A stretch of DNA of 64,000 bases from Patellaria atrata CBS 101060 (GCA_010093705.1 MU006091.1:1106702-1170701), one strand, 5' to 3'; counted from the first letter of the stretch, positions 22,095 through 35,102 are shown. The notes: generated from the letters alone by a model not told the origin. Numbers and translations: made by a program.

Positions 22095-23852
22095 TCAAGA
22101 TGGCATCTCAACTTTGGCACTCTTCCTCAAAAGCCCAGCTCCTAGCACATTAACCCCGTTCTCAGCTGGTGGCGGGTCATCTATTTTGGCCTTCTTTCTC
22201 ACCAAGCCCGCACCAAGATGATTGACACCATTAGCCTCCACCTTCTCAAGTACCTCGTCCTCACTCTTCCTCTTCTTCCTTACCAACCCTGCCCCCAACG
22301 AGTTGACCTCGGTGTCTTCCCCTTCCTTCCTCTCAATATTATCCACCTTTTTCTTTTCCCTCACTCCTAGGACGGTCGTAACCGCCTCCTCTGCTGACGC
22401 TGTATCTGAACTCTCCTTCTCAAGTTTTCTCCCCACAATACCCCTCCCCCACTCTTTCCTTCCTGCCAACACTCCAACCTCCTCAACCCACCGCCTCGAA
22501 CTACTAGCCGCGAGGGCCATATTCGAAAAATCAAGCTTTAGCAACAAGTCCGTAGCGCGTTTATACGTTTTCTCGGGCAGCAGAAGCTCGCCCCGCCCGG
22601 CTTGGGGCCAGAGATAGTATGGTGTTCGTTCTGGGAGGTTGGGGGTTACTGAGAGTGATTTAATGCGGGGAGGACGGGGGAGGATGGGCCCGGTGAGTTT
22701 TCTCTTTTTAAGGTTGGGTTGTGAGGAGGTTCTCGTGGGTGCGTTGGAAGGCTGGGACGACGGAGGGGTGGGGAGGGTGATGTCGCTTTCTTGGCTGTTG
22801 GGTAGGGAGGAGGAAGAAGGTGTGGATGATCGTTGACTTGAGTTTTTCATATCGGTATCAGGGGGCGTGAACACCACCCAGATAAACCCTACAAGTCTCC
22901 CTGAAGAGCATTCCTGTCTAAACGCCATCATGTCCCAGAACTGCTCCAATGTCTTTACGCTTGTCCACTGCCCTGAACTCCGGCTGGCGGGGCTGTCGGT
23001 GATTTGACTCCCGGTGTTGCCATCGTGGATTTCTTCGTCAAGCTCAGAGAGGAAGCGGGCTTTGGGATCGTCGGGAAAGTGGGGGACGAGGCAGCGGGGA
23101 GGTGCGCTGGGAGTCGTATTGAGCTCGCACAGGGGATGGCCATAGGCCCAGCGTTTTTGGGGCGGGGGATCTGAGCGGACGGTGGCGGGGAGGAAGCGTG
23201 TGGTCTCGTATTTGTCAACGCCGGGCACGATAACGTAGCCCTGAGCCGTTGTTTGGTCTACGTTGTCTGGCCCAGGAGCTTCTAGATCAATGGAGCTTTG
23301 CTCAGGAGCGTATTTCCGAATTACTGGGTCGAGCACTCGGCACCACCACTTTACTAGGCCTCGATCATCGAGGACATGTTTGGTCGAGTTATCGATACTT
23401 CCGGGGTATAGATATTGATCTTGTGCTCTTGCGAAAAGCGAGACGACTAGTCGAACGCTAGGTCGTATTCGATGCTTAACAAGATATGATATAAAAGTGC
23501 TCGCGACCGACTTTATAGGAGATCCATGCGATCGAGGGAGCTGTAGTAGGGAGAGGTAGCCAGTCGAGTCGGCTTTCGAAACGAACAGAGTGGTGAGGTG
23601 CTTTGTAGTATAGATCAGAACCTCAATCGCAAATGCAAATAAATTCTCCCCATCTTTATCATCACCAGGATTCAAGGAAACGTTCAGAAAGTGAGATTCG
23701 CAGTAGGTCTTTTCGGGTCTCGCGCCAGGCGGAGCGGAAAAGATGGCCGGACATTTCGTAGGTGGAGTGGAAATATGACAAAATTTGAAGGCTATACCCT
23801 CAGGCAGATTTTCCGCAAACTGTTCCAAAAGTGGTTTTTCTTCAATATCCAT
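22095..23852 (-). CDS. RTT109: Histone H3-K56 acetyltransferase Rtt109
   Basis: A single uninterrupted frame of 585 residues. Family signatures are in order: an N-terminal catalytic fold opening LPEGIAFKFCHISTPPTKC, then LDDRGLVKWWCRVLDPV (161-177), GYVIVPGVDKYETTRFLP, PRCLVPHFPDDPKARFLSEL and SVKTLEQFWDMMAFRQ with WVVFTPPD. Rtt109 is the fungal p300-like enzyme that, with the chaperones Asf1 and Vps75, acetylates H3 Lys56 (and N-terminal lysines) on new histones for replication-coupled assembly and genome stability. The middle holds a Ser/Thr/Pro-rich linker. The C-terminal 70 residues carry three copies of an N-x-LGAGLVRKK motif, described as a finding. Divergent from the mL57 gene, with 194 bases between start codons. 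Confidence 0.9.
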   Translation of the reverse strand: MDIEEKPLLEQFAENLPEGIAFKFCHISTPPTKCPAIFSAPPGARPEKTYCESHFLNVSLNPGDDKDGENLFAFAIEVLIYTTKHLTTLFVSKADSTGYLSLLQLPRSHGSPIKSVASTFISYLVKHRIRPSVRLVVSLFARAQDQYLYPGSIDNSTKHVLDDRGLVKWWCRVLDPVIRKYAPEQSSIDLEAPGPDNVDQTTAQGYVIVPGVDKYETTRFLPATVRSDPPPQKRWAYGHPLCELNTTPSAPPRCLVPHFPDDPKARFLSELDEEIHDGNTGSQITDSPASRSSGQWTSVKTLEQFWDMMAFRQECSSGRLVGFIWVVFTPPDTDMKNSSQRSSTPSSSSLPNSQESDITLPTPPSSQPSNAPTRTSSQPNLKKRKLTGPILPRPPRIKSLSVTPNLPERTPYYLWPQAGRGELLLPEKTYKRATDLLLKLDFSNMALAASSSRRWVEEVGVLAGRKEWGRGIVGRKLEKESSDTASAEEAVTTVLGVREKKKVDNIERKEGEDTEVNSLGAGLVRKKRKSEDEVLEKVEANGVNHLGAGLVRKKAKIDDPPPAENGVNVLGAGLLRKSAKVEMPS

Positions 23853-24046
23853 AGCCGCTCAATACTATCCAAAAATGATCCTGAGGACTAGAGATGGAGA
23901 CTCGGGGGAGACGCGAAGCGGCGCGATCAACTTCCCGCCAAGACTCGGCCAAAGATTTCCATCTTCAACCTCACTCCTGTCTATGTACCATTAAACTCTA
24001 CAGCAATTTGGGCAGCTTCCTGCTTACGATTGTCTCTTCTTGTTCA
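23853..24046. promoter_or_regulatory. Short divergent promoter, RTT109 / mL57
   Basis: Only 194 bases separate the two start codons, so both promoters share this interval. No clear named motif is visible. Confidence 0.45.
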
Positions 24047-25017
24047 ATGGCATCAAAACCGACATGCCAACTTCTGTTGCGGAACTGTAGGTCCTCTCCA
24101 TCTCTCTCCATTCGCTCAGCCAGTAAACCTATCGCTGCAACCCTATCCCCTAAGAGTTTATCTCAATCCCGATCCTACGCTCGCGATACTCCCTTTCAGG
24201 TGGAATCGCACACGCCAAGATGGCAGAGACCTCTCAAGGAGTCACCGCACGAAGAAGGCTTCGTCCCGCAACAATGGCGTCGAACACCTCCAGGTATGGC
24301 TGCGCCTGTATCGACGAACATAAGAACAAAGAATAGCATATGGGAGGTCAACGAAGACCCACGGAAGCTAGATGATGCGTACATTAGGATGCTAGGACAT
24401 GGTGGAGAGAAGATGCTGCAGGAAGATGTTAAGTGGTTGGCTGTTACACATAAGAGCTTTGATCATGGAAGACGGGGGCAAAACAGTCGGTTGGCATTTT
24501 TAGGTTAGTTAGAGATAAGAGATATATTAATCATGGAGGGATATTATTTGCATTTAAATCTAGAAGGGAGCGCTGACATAGTTTCGGAAATAGGAAAACG
24601 CATAATAGACCTCCAAGCATCCTTATACCTCCTGAATACTCAAGTGCAGCCCACAATCGCCGACCCGCATGGACGCGAACCCTTTCAACACCCCGCTTTA
24701 ACAGGTCTCAGCAAGCTGACTGATGAAACCAAGAATGCCGTTGTGGGACACACTAAACTATGCTCAATCGCATCGATGTACGGCCTGCTTCCAGTAACAA
24801 GATGGAAGCCCAGAATCGTAGGTTTATAGTTAACCTCATCTCAAGTAGCACTGGCTAATATTCCATGTAGGTCGACGATCTAATAATATCAGGATGTGAC
24901 GTGGTAGTAGCACAGACATTGTGTGCCATTATTGGTGCGCTCTCGTTGGAAAAGGGCGGCGAAGTAGCAAATAACGTTGTGAGAGAGAAGATACTAGATC
25001 CGATGCGCATTTTATAA
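24047..25017 (+). CDS. MRPL15: Mitochondrial ribosomal protein mL57 (Mrpl15, RNase III-like)
   Basis: Three exons, 24047-24503, 24594-24817 and 24871-25017, encode 275 residues. A basic presequence (MASKPTCQLLLRNCRSSPSL) leads into the RNase III-derived fold: DPRKLDDAYIRMLGHGG, WLAVTHKSFDHGRRGQNSRL, then LAFLGKRIIDLQASL across intron 1, VVGHTKLCSIASMYGL, and DDLIISGCDVVVAQTLCAII in exon 3. mL57 is the fungal large-subunit mitoribosomal protein that keeps the RNase III shape but lacks the acidic catalytic set. At the usual signature position this copy has SRLAFLG in place of the active enzyme's ERLEFLGD, which agrees with a structural role. Each splice junction restores the conserved frame. 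Confidence 0.92.
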
Positions 25018-25170
25018 TATGTTTCGGAGGGTGTGTTGGAATAGATATTGTATTATAGTACGGCTATCAGAGTATGGCTGTGTAAAAAAAAAGACAACTA
25101 ATCCCAGATCCGTAACATATCGACCACAACTACTCATCTCGTCGTTGCGACTCGCCGCAAATTAAGCCTG

Positions 25171-25337
25171 TCACTTCATATCCAGGAACTTCTCTATCAG
25201 TGGATGATACTTGTAATCCGACGCGAAGTGCATCCAAGCTGAACCATTGTGAATAAACCTGGAATTTTTATTGTCCTTCCAAGTTTCCCTTCCTAGGATA
25301 CCTCGGATTCTTAGCTCATGCACCGCAGCACATTCAC
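25171..25337 (-). pseudogene. Possible orphan coding exon or gene remnant
   Basis: Read on the minus strand, an acceptor GTGTTCAG at 25338-25345 opens a frame of about 55 codons to a TGA. The peptide looks proteinaceous rather than random (for example SRFIHNGSAWMHFASDYKYH then PLIEKFLDMK). No upstream exon, donor site or family could be recognised. It may be the last exon of a decayed gene or a small unannotated one. It is tail-to-tail with mL57. Confidence 0.25.
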
Positions 25338-27753
25338 CTGAACACCACCACAGCCGTATAGAAAAATTCGATTAAGCTCCACTCGTTGCTACGACGAATA
25401 ATTGAAGAGTTATCCTCTTTGAACGTAGTCTCTAGGTCCACGAAAAGGGTATATGAGATAGAATCCTACAGGTGTAGGATATGGATGAGATTGAACATAC
25501 TACAGGAGCGGTGTGAAAATTCGTCTTGAGCGCTCACCGTGAGAATCAAAGTTGGTTACTGGATGAGACGAAATGGAAATACATTAATAGGATGATACAG
25601 AGCACTAATACATAATCGTGAATCCTGTGGTAGCTTCTCCCGTTTAAGGGTATGTTGATTGCTCCAGCACATGGAACCAATCCTTTGGTTAGTGAATTCT
25701 TTTAGCGACAGTAAGACCCAAGATGAAATTTAGTATCAACCTAATGCTGAGGCAACCGTGGGGTGCAAGTTGAGCGAAATCATTGGGAGCCATACAAAGG
25801 GTGAGGAGCCGTACGCTTTTTTTTCTTTTGAAGACGCTCCCGGGTAGGCAAGTCAGGATCGATCAAGTTGGAACAATAATTGTACAATTTTCTCGACTCT
25901 TTATGATGCGATTCCTTCTCGGAGCCACTTACACAATGCTTCAAATCCGTGTACTTAAGATGATCTTATGGGCCACCTTGCAGAAAGATATTTCACTATT
26001 CAGCCAAGAAGATTATACAACACCACTATCTCCAAGCTTAGCATCCCTCCATCATTGTACACTCGAGATCCCATCGTACACAAGTCCGGTTAGTGTACCT
26101 ATGTAATTATGATCTTCATGTACTTGATACTGGGACTGTAGAGAACACCATCCCGTTTTAGTCTTACGTCTTGTATTATGAGCTCCGGGAGACTTGAAGA
26201 GAGCTGAAAGAAAAGATTTTCCTCTACGACGATCTTATAATCCTTTGATAAGAATGTGCGGACGAACATAGTAACTGAAAGATTATTGTGTATCTACTAG
26301 TTCACATGGTGATAAGCTATCATTGGGTTTACCGAGATAGGTATTAAGAAAATGGTCCAACTGAGAGACGAAAACCTTAGTCCAACCGTCTAAGATCTTT
26401 CATAAGTAGCTTTGATACGCTCAATGCGCCTAACGCCTTCAAATTAGGGTTTAAGTCAAGGGGTAAGCTTTGAAATGTATTCTTCCTTCCAGTTCCAAGC
26501 ACATTTCACACGCTCCCTATCTTGAGAACTATGGATGAACTTGAGCTTGAACTGCACGAAGAGAAAACAAAATGAGCGGCTAAAACCTTGGACGTAATTT
26601 TCTTGCATGTCGAATGTGGACCATGAGATAAAAAAAAGAAGATATATGAGATTTTTTCATGATGACCTTATAATCTACTAGCCTTTATTTTGACCGTTGG
26701 TTGTATTGACTGAGGTCAGAGTAGACTAATGTTGAAGTTAGAGGTTGTGAGACATCCCGGCGATAAGGTTTTTCCGCAACCTAAGTAGACGACAAGCAGT
26801 CGACCCCCCTTTTTCTTCCTACCTACCTTCTGCAATGTTCGGATTAGGAAGCTGGATAGTGCATTGATTCAACTAATGTACTCCTGAAAAAATCCACATT
26901 GATTTCTTCCGTGCAGGTTCGGCTGCCCTCGCGTGCACAGAAGACGAACAGTTTGTCGGATCTGAAGTAGTTACTGTACAGTACTCCACGCTCAATGAGC
27001 AGGTCAAACGTCCACGAGCAAGTACAGCAGCCCGCAGGACTGATTATGCTTACCACCTAAAACATTTATCGTTATCATCTCCGAAAAGGCCATGATAACC
27101 AACTAAACGAGCTCATCAGGCTTGGTATCCTGTAAAGAGTATCTCTGGGAACTGTATATCGACAAACTAGAATGCCTATGAAAACCATCAAGAAGGACAT
27201 TTTTTCTACCGCGTACTTTACGACAGATACCTCATTGGTTAGGCCAGATAAGCGAATCAAAAGGTAAAATTACAATCTCGGTTTAGCACGAAGCATTTAT
27301 ATTAAATTCGACCAGGATTAATAGAGGGTATATCACGTGAACGGCACGATCTCGACCATCTCAACGTTCTTCTGCTACAACCCTAGCAAGATTCTAGTGG
27401 GCGCGTGGGCAGTTTGGGCCAACATCCCCTGATATATTCTTGCTACTCCCTTATTCTGTAACCTAGATATGGGATTCTCTCCGTCTTAGGTTGTACCGCA
27501 ACCTTCTCCGTCTCTCTGGAGTCCGAATCAAATGCCGAGCGCCAGCACCTATTCAGGCTTAACAATTCCTAATCTCCGACATGGAAATTCAACTCCAACG
27601 GGACACTGGGACAGCATGGACCGAGTTTCAACAGTCTGATTTGGGTCGTTGGAAGCAATCTTGCCGATCGCTCGGCCTACCCGCAGATTCGCGAACAATC
27701 GTCAGGGGAAATATGAACGGTTGAAGCGCTGAACAGCGTGTGGCTGCTGCTTT

Positions 27754-28321
27754 CTAACGCCTGGACAAAGCTTGATACAGCAGGTCATCCACAACTACCA
27801 CCAGCCCTGTAGCGTCGGACTTCCCAAAAATGTCCTCATCATAAGTAGGGCACGCTTCTACGTCTTCCTGGCTCTCGTGCCTATGGATGTGCGTGAGCAT
27901 CTGCATGACCTGAAGGGATAAGTGTGATATCAAGAACACTGATAAGGACCTTAGATAACATTCACTACGAGAACGACCCCCACTTGCGGATGGAAGCATA
28001 GGGTCACAACCCATCAAGAAATAACGTGAAGATACAACATCGAGCGCGGGGCATCTATCACTAGAACCGACGTCGGCCTTCAAAACGACACTTTACACGT
28101 TGTTACCATATCTGGACGTTGTATAGCATCGTCGCGTACAGGGCTCTTAGTGAGCGCGTACCTGAATGCACGTGGGGTAATGCAGGGTGTTCTCCACTAA
28201 GCGGATGATAGACTCCCATGATCCCCTCCTGCAGGTGATTTGAACCATGTTCACATCTCCCGTCAACCTCGAAAGGATACAAAACCCGGATCAGGAGGGC
28301 TCGATAAGCATCAAGCGACAA
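27754..28321 (-). other. Two adjacent unassigned minus-strand frames
   Basis: Frames at 28103-28321 (72 codons) and 27754-28083 (109 codons) lie 19 bases apart on the same strand. Both have fairly protein-like composition, for example LTHIHRHESQEDVEACP in the second. I do not recognise a family and could not find a splice that joins them well. They may be a relic or chance. Confidence 0.2.
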
Positions 28322-29256
28322 TCATAGCTCCGAACTTTGATGTCTTCTACCCCTCTATCCATAGATAGCGCCACGATTTGCGCCCAAGGCGCTTGGAAAC
28401 AACCCACTATTCGCCTTAGATTGAGATCGACATATCATAGCCTGTCGACGTTTGGATGAAAATTAAAGCTTCTTAGCTGATTTATCTTCAGGTAAGTTGA
28501 GTTGTTGAATTGAGCTTTTTCTAGTCATAGTAAACTCATCGGTAAAAAGTTCCAAATCTGCACTTCCACTACTAAACACGCGGACATATTCTGTGTTGAA
28601 CCCGGAAGACGTCACTTCTGAACAGTGCGTTCTTATCAAGCTGTTTAATTTCACGAGTTACTTTATTCTCTCCTAACCGAACCCAGTTGCTCAGTATATA
28701 CTCTCTGATCCTTGTCGAATTTAACCATCAGTCTCTTTACTGTGTCAAAAAATACTACATGGTTATGCCGTTATGGAGGCTAAGACCCCTCGTCCCATGA
28801 GCTCGAAATTAACTGAGACCCCTTTACGTTCCCGAGCCACACAACGGGATACGTTTCATACTGCTCTATCACGATGAGCTTTACCCCAAGCAGTGTTTAG
28901 CCACTTACCCCTCAGGCTACCACCTAGCAAAGTATGGTTACCTTCTCTGTTGAGATATTCTCCTCTTTTATCACCTTCACAATTTTGTATAGGAATGTAC
29001 GGTCCCTGTAAGTATAATCTGACCCATGTCGACGACCAGAAGTCAGCGCCAAAGTCCATGGCATTTAGAGGTACAGTGGTATCTTAAGGAGACAGCGGGT
29101 TGTACCGTCTGTTAATCTTATGTTTCAATGCATCTATGCAATATGGTAGTATGCCATAGGTAGGTGGTCAAAATCTCAATATAAATATGTCTCTACTCTC
29201 CAGCGTTTTTGTTCTTCATCCAGTCATTCCAAGTCAGACCCAGGACAACATCCAGC

Positions 29257-30710
<1,454 letters not shown>

Positions 30711-31608
30711 GCCTCGAGCTTGTCCGAGAAGATCACTGACGGGATTTTCCTTCGTCTTTCCAGCTCCGCTGGAAACCCTTTTTTTTGCATTGGGTTGAGG
30801 AGGGCGTAGGTGGTTGGTTTTGGGTTTGAGGGACTCTAATTGGAGTATGGGACGACTCTCGCTATCAAATCTCTTTCAATTTTCTGCTCATATTCTTCAA
30901 CATTTTCGAATTTCTTCTTCTACATACTTTGACTTTTACTTCTCGCTCTCATTTACGACTATTGTCTCCACTTCTACTGTTTATACATTTCACTTGTCTC
31001 TCATTAATATCCCTTATCTTTGGTTTTGGTTCTGGTTTTATGATGTAAATACTGTTGATCTTCTTGACTTTTTAGAGACGAAACTCCAATATTATAAGTT
31101 CATATGCATGGACCAGAGTGTTTGATGGTAGATGTCGTGAAGTTCAGTCGTGCAACTAAGCTCACACATGATCAGTATCGCGTCCTCTTCATCCCCCCAA
31201 TACCTCTCGAGGAAAGCGTGGAAACTATTTAGACCCTTTTCTTTTCTTTAAGAATATATATACATATGTGGATCTGAGTAGGATTGCAATGGCATGTACA
31301 GATGTGTCGAGGAGTGCTAGGGACTGCGCTATGCGTGTGCGTGATTTGGTCATGGGAGAAAATAGAAAGAGGGCGATACAGCGAATTTAGTGCTTAGTAC
31401 GGAACTGCCAGGGAGGTCACGGCACGAGGCCGTACTGTATTGTACAGCATGGGACACGAGTGCAGCGGAAGCGTGCATACGACTGTGTACGGAGGTATAC
31501 CGGGGACGTGAGTCGATATCAAAGTATCATGTAGTGACGAACGAGGATGCTTAAGCGTTTCATGGTGCATTTCTAGCAGTGAAGTATCTCACGGAGATGA
31601 CATTTCAT
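30711..31608. other. Convergent 3' intergenic region
   Basis: About 0.9 kb between the chitinase and ceramide glucosyltransferase genes, tail to tail. A T/C-rich frame at 30814-31125 is probably 3' untranslated sequence. No gene is supported. Confidence 0.5.
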
Positions 31609-33299
31609 TCAGTCCCTCCTCGCCTTCTTACTCCTCCCTTGTACCGCTTCTCCGTTCACAATACCACCACCAACATTGTCATCCTCGTTCGTCTCCGTTC
31701 TCTTGTTCCCCTCCTTGATCTCATGTACCTTCATATCCACACCGACCCAAAACCGTTTCCCGCGCCACGTGACCGTAACACCTCCCCAAAACGCCCAAAA
31801 CCAAATGGGGAACGCCAGTGCCTCTCTCCCAAACCACGCGGGAAACCATTCCAGAAACGTCCTCCTGGTAAAGCCCTTAGGCGGCCTTGCAAACGCCGGC
31901 GTATCCTCATCAACTTCGATTGAGGCAGCCGAATGGAGGAGGCGGTACAAGCTCCAATCGAACGCTGCCCAGATACTAACACTGAGCAACCAGAAAGCGG
32001 CAAAAGCAGTCCACGTCGGAGAGACGTGTAAATTGGAGTGGACCCAAGGTATCGTGGTGACGGCAAAGGCGCCGTAGAGCGAACAGAGGAGGCTCTCAGT
32101 CCCCGGCTCCACCAGCGTCGCGAGCGTGACTGTGAACTTCCTCACTCTGAGCCATCTTACTCTCCTTGCAACATACTCTTCCACCGCCATGTGAGCCATA
32201 GGTTGGAGTGCGAGGTCGCCGAAGACCATGGCGTGTTTGCCTAGTTGCTCTCCTTCCTTTTCCTCGGGAACGGCATTTTTCCAGAGCAGATCGCCGATGA
32301 GATGGTCTTCGCAGATGTTGTCGGAGAAGAAGTCGATCCCTTCGGCACGAGACGGGTTGGTGCGGGTCAGGGCGTCGAGATGCGAGCGCCGGAACATGTT
32401 GGACTTGCCGACGATGCAGGGAGCGAGGAGGACGGTGTTGATTGCGGTGTAGAATTTGGCGTGCGAGGAGGACATGAATAACTCCTCAAGTCTACCACCA
32501 CCATCTTTCCATATCTCAAACCCCGCACTATCCCCCTTACTCGTCCCATCGAGGTTTGCGGTGCTTGTCGACGACACCGGGACATCCTCCTGGCGGTGAT
32601 CCTGTGCAGAGAGAAGAGCTCGTGATTCTGCGCTGGTAGCCGTGCCGAGGGTATCGATCACGAGAGGAAGGTGGTGTACGAATTTGTTCTTTCCGTTCCC
32701 ACCGTAGCCGCAAAGTGTATCTACCATTCGGCCCGCGGCGCCTTTTCCGACCCAAACATTGCAGTCGATAATCCAGATCAGATCGCCCTTCGCCTCTCGA
32801 TACGCACGACTCATATTCCTGATCTTCGGGTTTGGTCCCAGTCTAACCTGCCTGCTGTCCTCCTCGCGCAACGCCGGATCTTCATCCTCGATCAAGATCC
32901 TAGCGTCGAAGCCCGGGAAGTCCTTGAGCAGCTGCTCGAGGACCCGTAGGGACGCATCGTCGCGTGTCGACACACAGAGGTATATGGTGAGTTTGTCGCG
33001 GGGGTATCTCTGCTGGAATGTCGCGGCGAGGCAGTCGTAGAGACTCGGTTCGAGGCCTTTGATCGGGCGGATCACGGTGATGTGCGGAGGATCGACATCA
33101 TTGTCTACGGTACACGATGCGGGAGCGCGCGGGGAGGAGTAATGTCGACGGCTGTATGGATTTTATCAGTATTGCGCATTAGGTTGAGATCTCTCGATGA
33201 ATGTAAGGAGGCAGACATTTGGATGTAGCCGACAGTGCAGACAATCGCTACCGCGATATACCAGATAAGGCAGATAATCGCGAAGACCTCGAGGACCAT
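31609..33299 (-). CDS. GCS1: Ceramide glucosyltransferase (GT21)
   Basis: Two exons, 33299-33217 and 33151-31609, give 541 residues. Exon 1 encodes the N-terminal membrane anchor ([20 protein letters not shown]). After the junction, [12 protein letters not shown] leads into the family-2-like glycosyltransferase core: [29 protein letters not shown] (D1 region), [12 protein letters not shown] (D2, near 157), [12 protein letters not shown] (D3) and the (Q/R)xxRW-type RRVRWLR. Hydrophobic C-terminal segments follow. The enzyme transfers glucose from UDP-glucose to ceramide at the Golgi/ER, making glucosylceramide, a fungal sphingolipid tied to hyphal growth and virulence. The intron donor (ATGTCTGC) is weak but is the site that restores the frame. 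ATG 33365 is an alternative start. The ELO elongase 4 kb away feeds the same pathway. Confidence 0.9.
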
Positions 33300-33608
33300 T
33301 GGTTTTGCAGGGCCATTGGAATAAGAAGCAATGCCGTATAGGTAGACAAGCTGCTCTAGCACCATGTGCTGTATATATAAATTTATTTATCTACGAACAT
33401 GGTGAATGCGGGATGCCCAGAATTTTGGAGCTCAGCTCGTCATTGTCAGCATTGGTGGCATCACGTGCAACCATGGAGCAATAGCGTGAAGGAACCAAAA
33501 TTTTCATGGTATTGCATTCATACAATGGGTATATAGTGGAAAATGAATATCTATAATAGAAAAGAAAGTGAAAGAGAAAGCCACCCAACTCCATGAAATT
33601 CCCGACCA
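33300..33608. other. Short intergenic interval
   Basis: 309 bases between the glucosyltransferase promoter side and the 3' end of the pepsin-like gene. No gene is seen. Confidence 0.4.
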
Positions 33609-35102
33609 TTAAGTTTTCCAGAACATAACATTCGGCTTCTTCTTGCTCTCAACACTCCCTTTATCGTCGATCTCGAAAGGCGCAAATTTAGCCTTTCCAT
33701 GATTCTCCTCAAGCTCTTGCTGCTTGATATACCTTCTCCTCTTCCACAAGCAAAACAGGCAGATTAGGAGAGTGATGAATCCACATCCGCCAACAACTCC
33801 ACCTATCACAGCTCCGATGAGGCCTTGTTTCATGAACTCTGACTGTTTGGGTCGAATGTACGCGATGGGGACAGACTTCGGGCAGAAAGTTCTTGGTTGG
33901 ACATATTTCTGTTCTACAATGGCCTGCGCAATATGGAATTTATAAGCATCATAGTCCACCATTAGATATGCCTGGCCAAGAAAAGCGGTTCCCAGATAGA
34001 ATGAAGTGTTATCTCTTTTCTCGCGAGCAGCAACAGGTGAGAGCCCGCTGTTGTTGAACATGACGTTGCTTGGGACGGTGATTTCGAGGCCGGTATTAAG
34101 TTTCACGGTCATTGTTCCGTTGAATGGTTTGTTAAGTCTCAGCGACTTATCAGGCTCATCGGTTTCTACTGCCGCCAGTAGATCCATATAGTTCTGTGTG
34201 ATCTCATATGGAAATGAGAAAGGATGTTGATCTGTAGTCAATTTTGCATTGAAAGTATTGCTTCCTTCCGGTAGATCGGGAAATCGTGACCTGTCAAGCA
34301 GCGACACATTGCGAACGAGACCAGTTGAATCGTTAATCACTATGTCTGAGACAGTGACCTCCAGAGGATACGTATCGCGAGGATCCATTGTGAAGTTGTG
34401 GACTTCGCCCTGGAACCGGCCGACATCGTATCCTCCAAAGGTGACACTGCCGTTGATGACACCAGCAGCTCTGTCGAATCCATGTCCAATAAATAGAGAG
34501 AAGGTTCTTCCTGCAACCAGACCATCTTTGAAGAGTTTCTGAAGTAGAGTTGACTCCAGACCCATCCCTACGACACCTGGACTCTTGTTTCCCTCTGTGA
34601 CTACTTCTACGGGGAAGCTGGTCACATTATTCTGCGTCGGTCCATCCGACTCAAAGTAATGAGTATACAGCCGTAGTATATCGGTGCCGAAGAAACTATC
34701 ATCACCGGCCGATATGTTATCCGTTGTATCATAGCTGTCAGTTCGAGTAAACCTACAGATCAATTAGCAGAAAGCATCCTTAACGATCTATTTTAGCTCT
34801 TACGTATCAGATTCTGTCGTCTCGAAATTTCCATTTGTCGAGTCTTCGCAATTCGTGAGGTTACTATTTTGACAGAATTTGAAAAAAGCAACTGAAGTTT
34901 CGTTCTGTTTTAATGATGGCCAGAGGCTTTGATTCTGTGCTGGGGTGCCGACGCCTATAAATGATCCATATTGGAAGATGTTGGTGCCGTGTACGATTCT
35001 CTTATGTATATCGACGTAGATTGGAGGAATAGCACAGTTGAAGGCAAGGGAGAGGTGAGCAAGCCCAAGAAGGCTTGCTAATGAAAGCAAGCTTCTCGTC
35101 AT
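33609..35102 (-). CDS. Membrane-anchored pepsin-fold protein lacking the catalytic aspartates
   Basis: Two exons, 35102-34804 and 34752-33609, give 480 residues. Signal peptide MTRSLLSLASLLGLAHLSLA. The pepsin-like fold is recognisable: IFQYGSFIGVGTPAQNQSLW matches the beta-strand leading to the first catalytic loop, GVVGMGLESTLLQKLFKDG matches the lobe-linking region, and VINGSVTFGGYDVGRFQGE is a family hallmark. The DTGS loop expected after the first strand is absent (SLWPSLKQNE there). The second lobe has NAKLTTDQHPFSFP where D(S/T)G should be. A membrane helix (LIGAVIGGVVGGCGFITLLI) precedes a basic cytosolic tail ending NVMFWKT. Many N-glycosylation sequons point to an extracellular position. 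A peptidase role is unlikely; binding or cell-wall sensing is possible but unproven. Start at 35102 opens the signal peptide. Confidence 0.75.

Larger units (their letters stand above)
25018..29256. other. 4.2 kb gene-poor stretch
   Basis: The longest interval without a convincing gene. It is AT-richer than its flanks and contains many short frames in all directions. One spliced-looking coding remnant (25171-25337, minus) and two neighbouring minus-strand frames (27754-28083 and 28103-28321) are the only candidates. None has a recognised domain. No terminal repeats or target-site duplications stood out. It ends in the promoter of the chitinase gene. Confidence 0.5.

Noticed and set aside
25018-29256. 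Buried transposon or LTR-type element in the gene-poor stretch
   Set aside because: No long terminal repeats, integrase, transposase, reverse transcriptase or target-site duplications could be recognised by eye.
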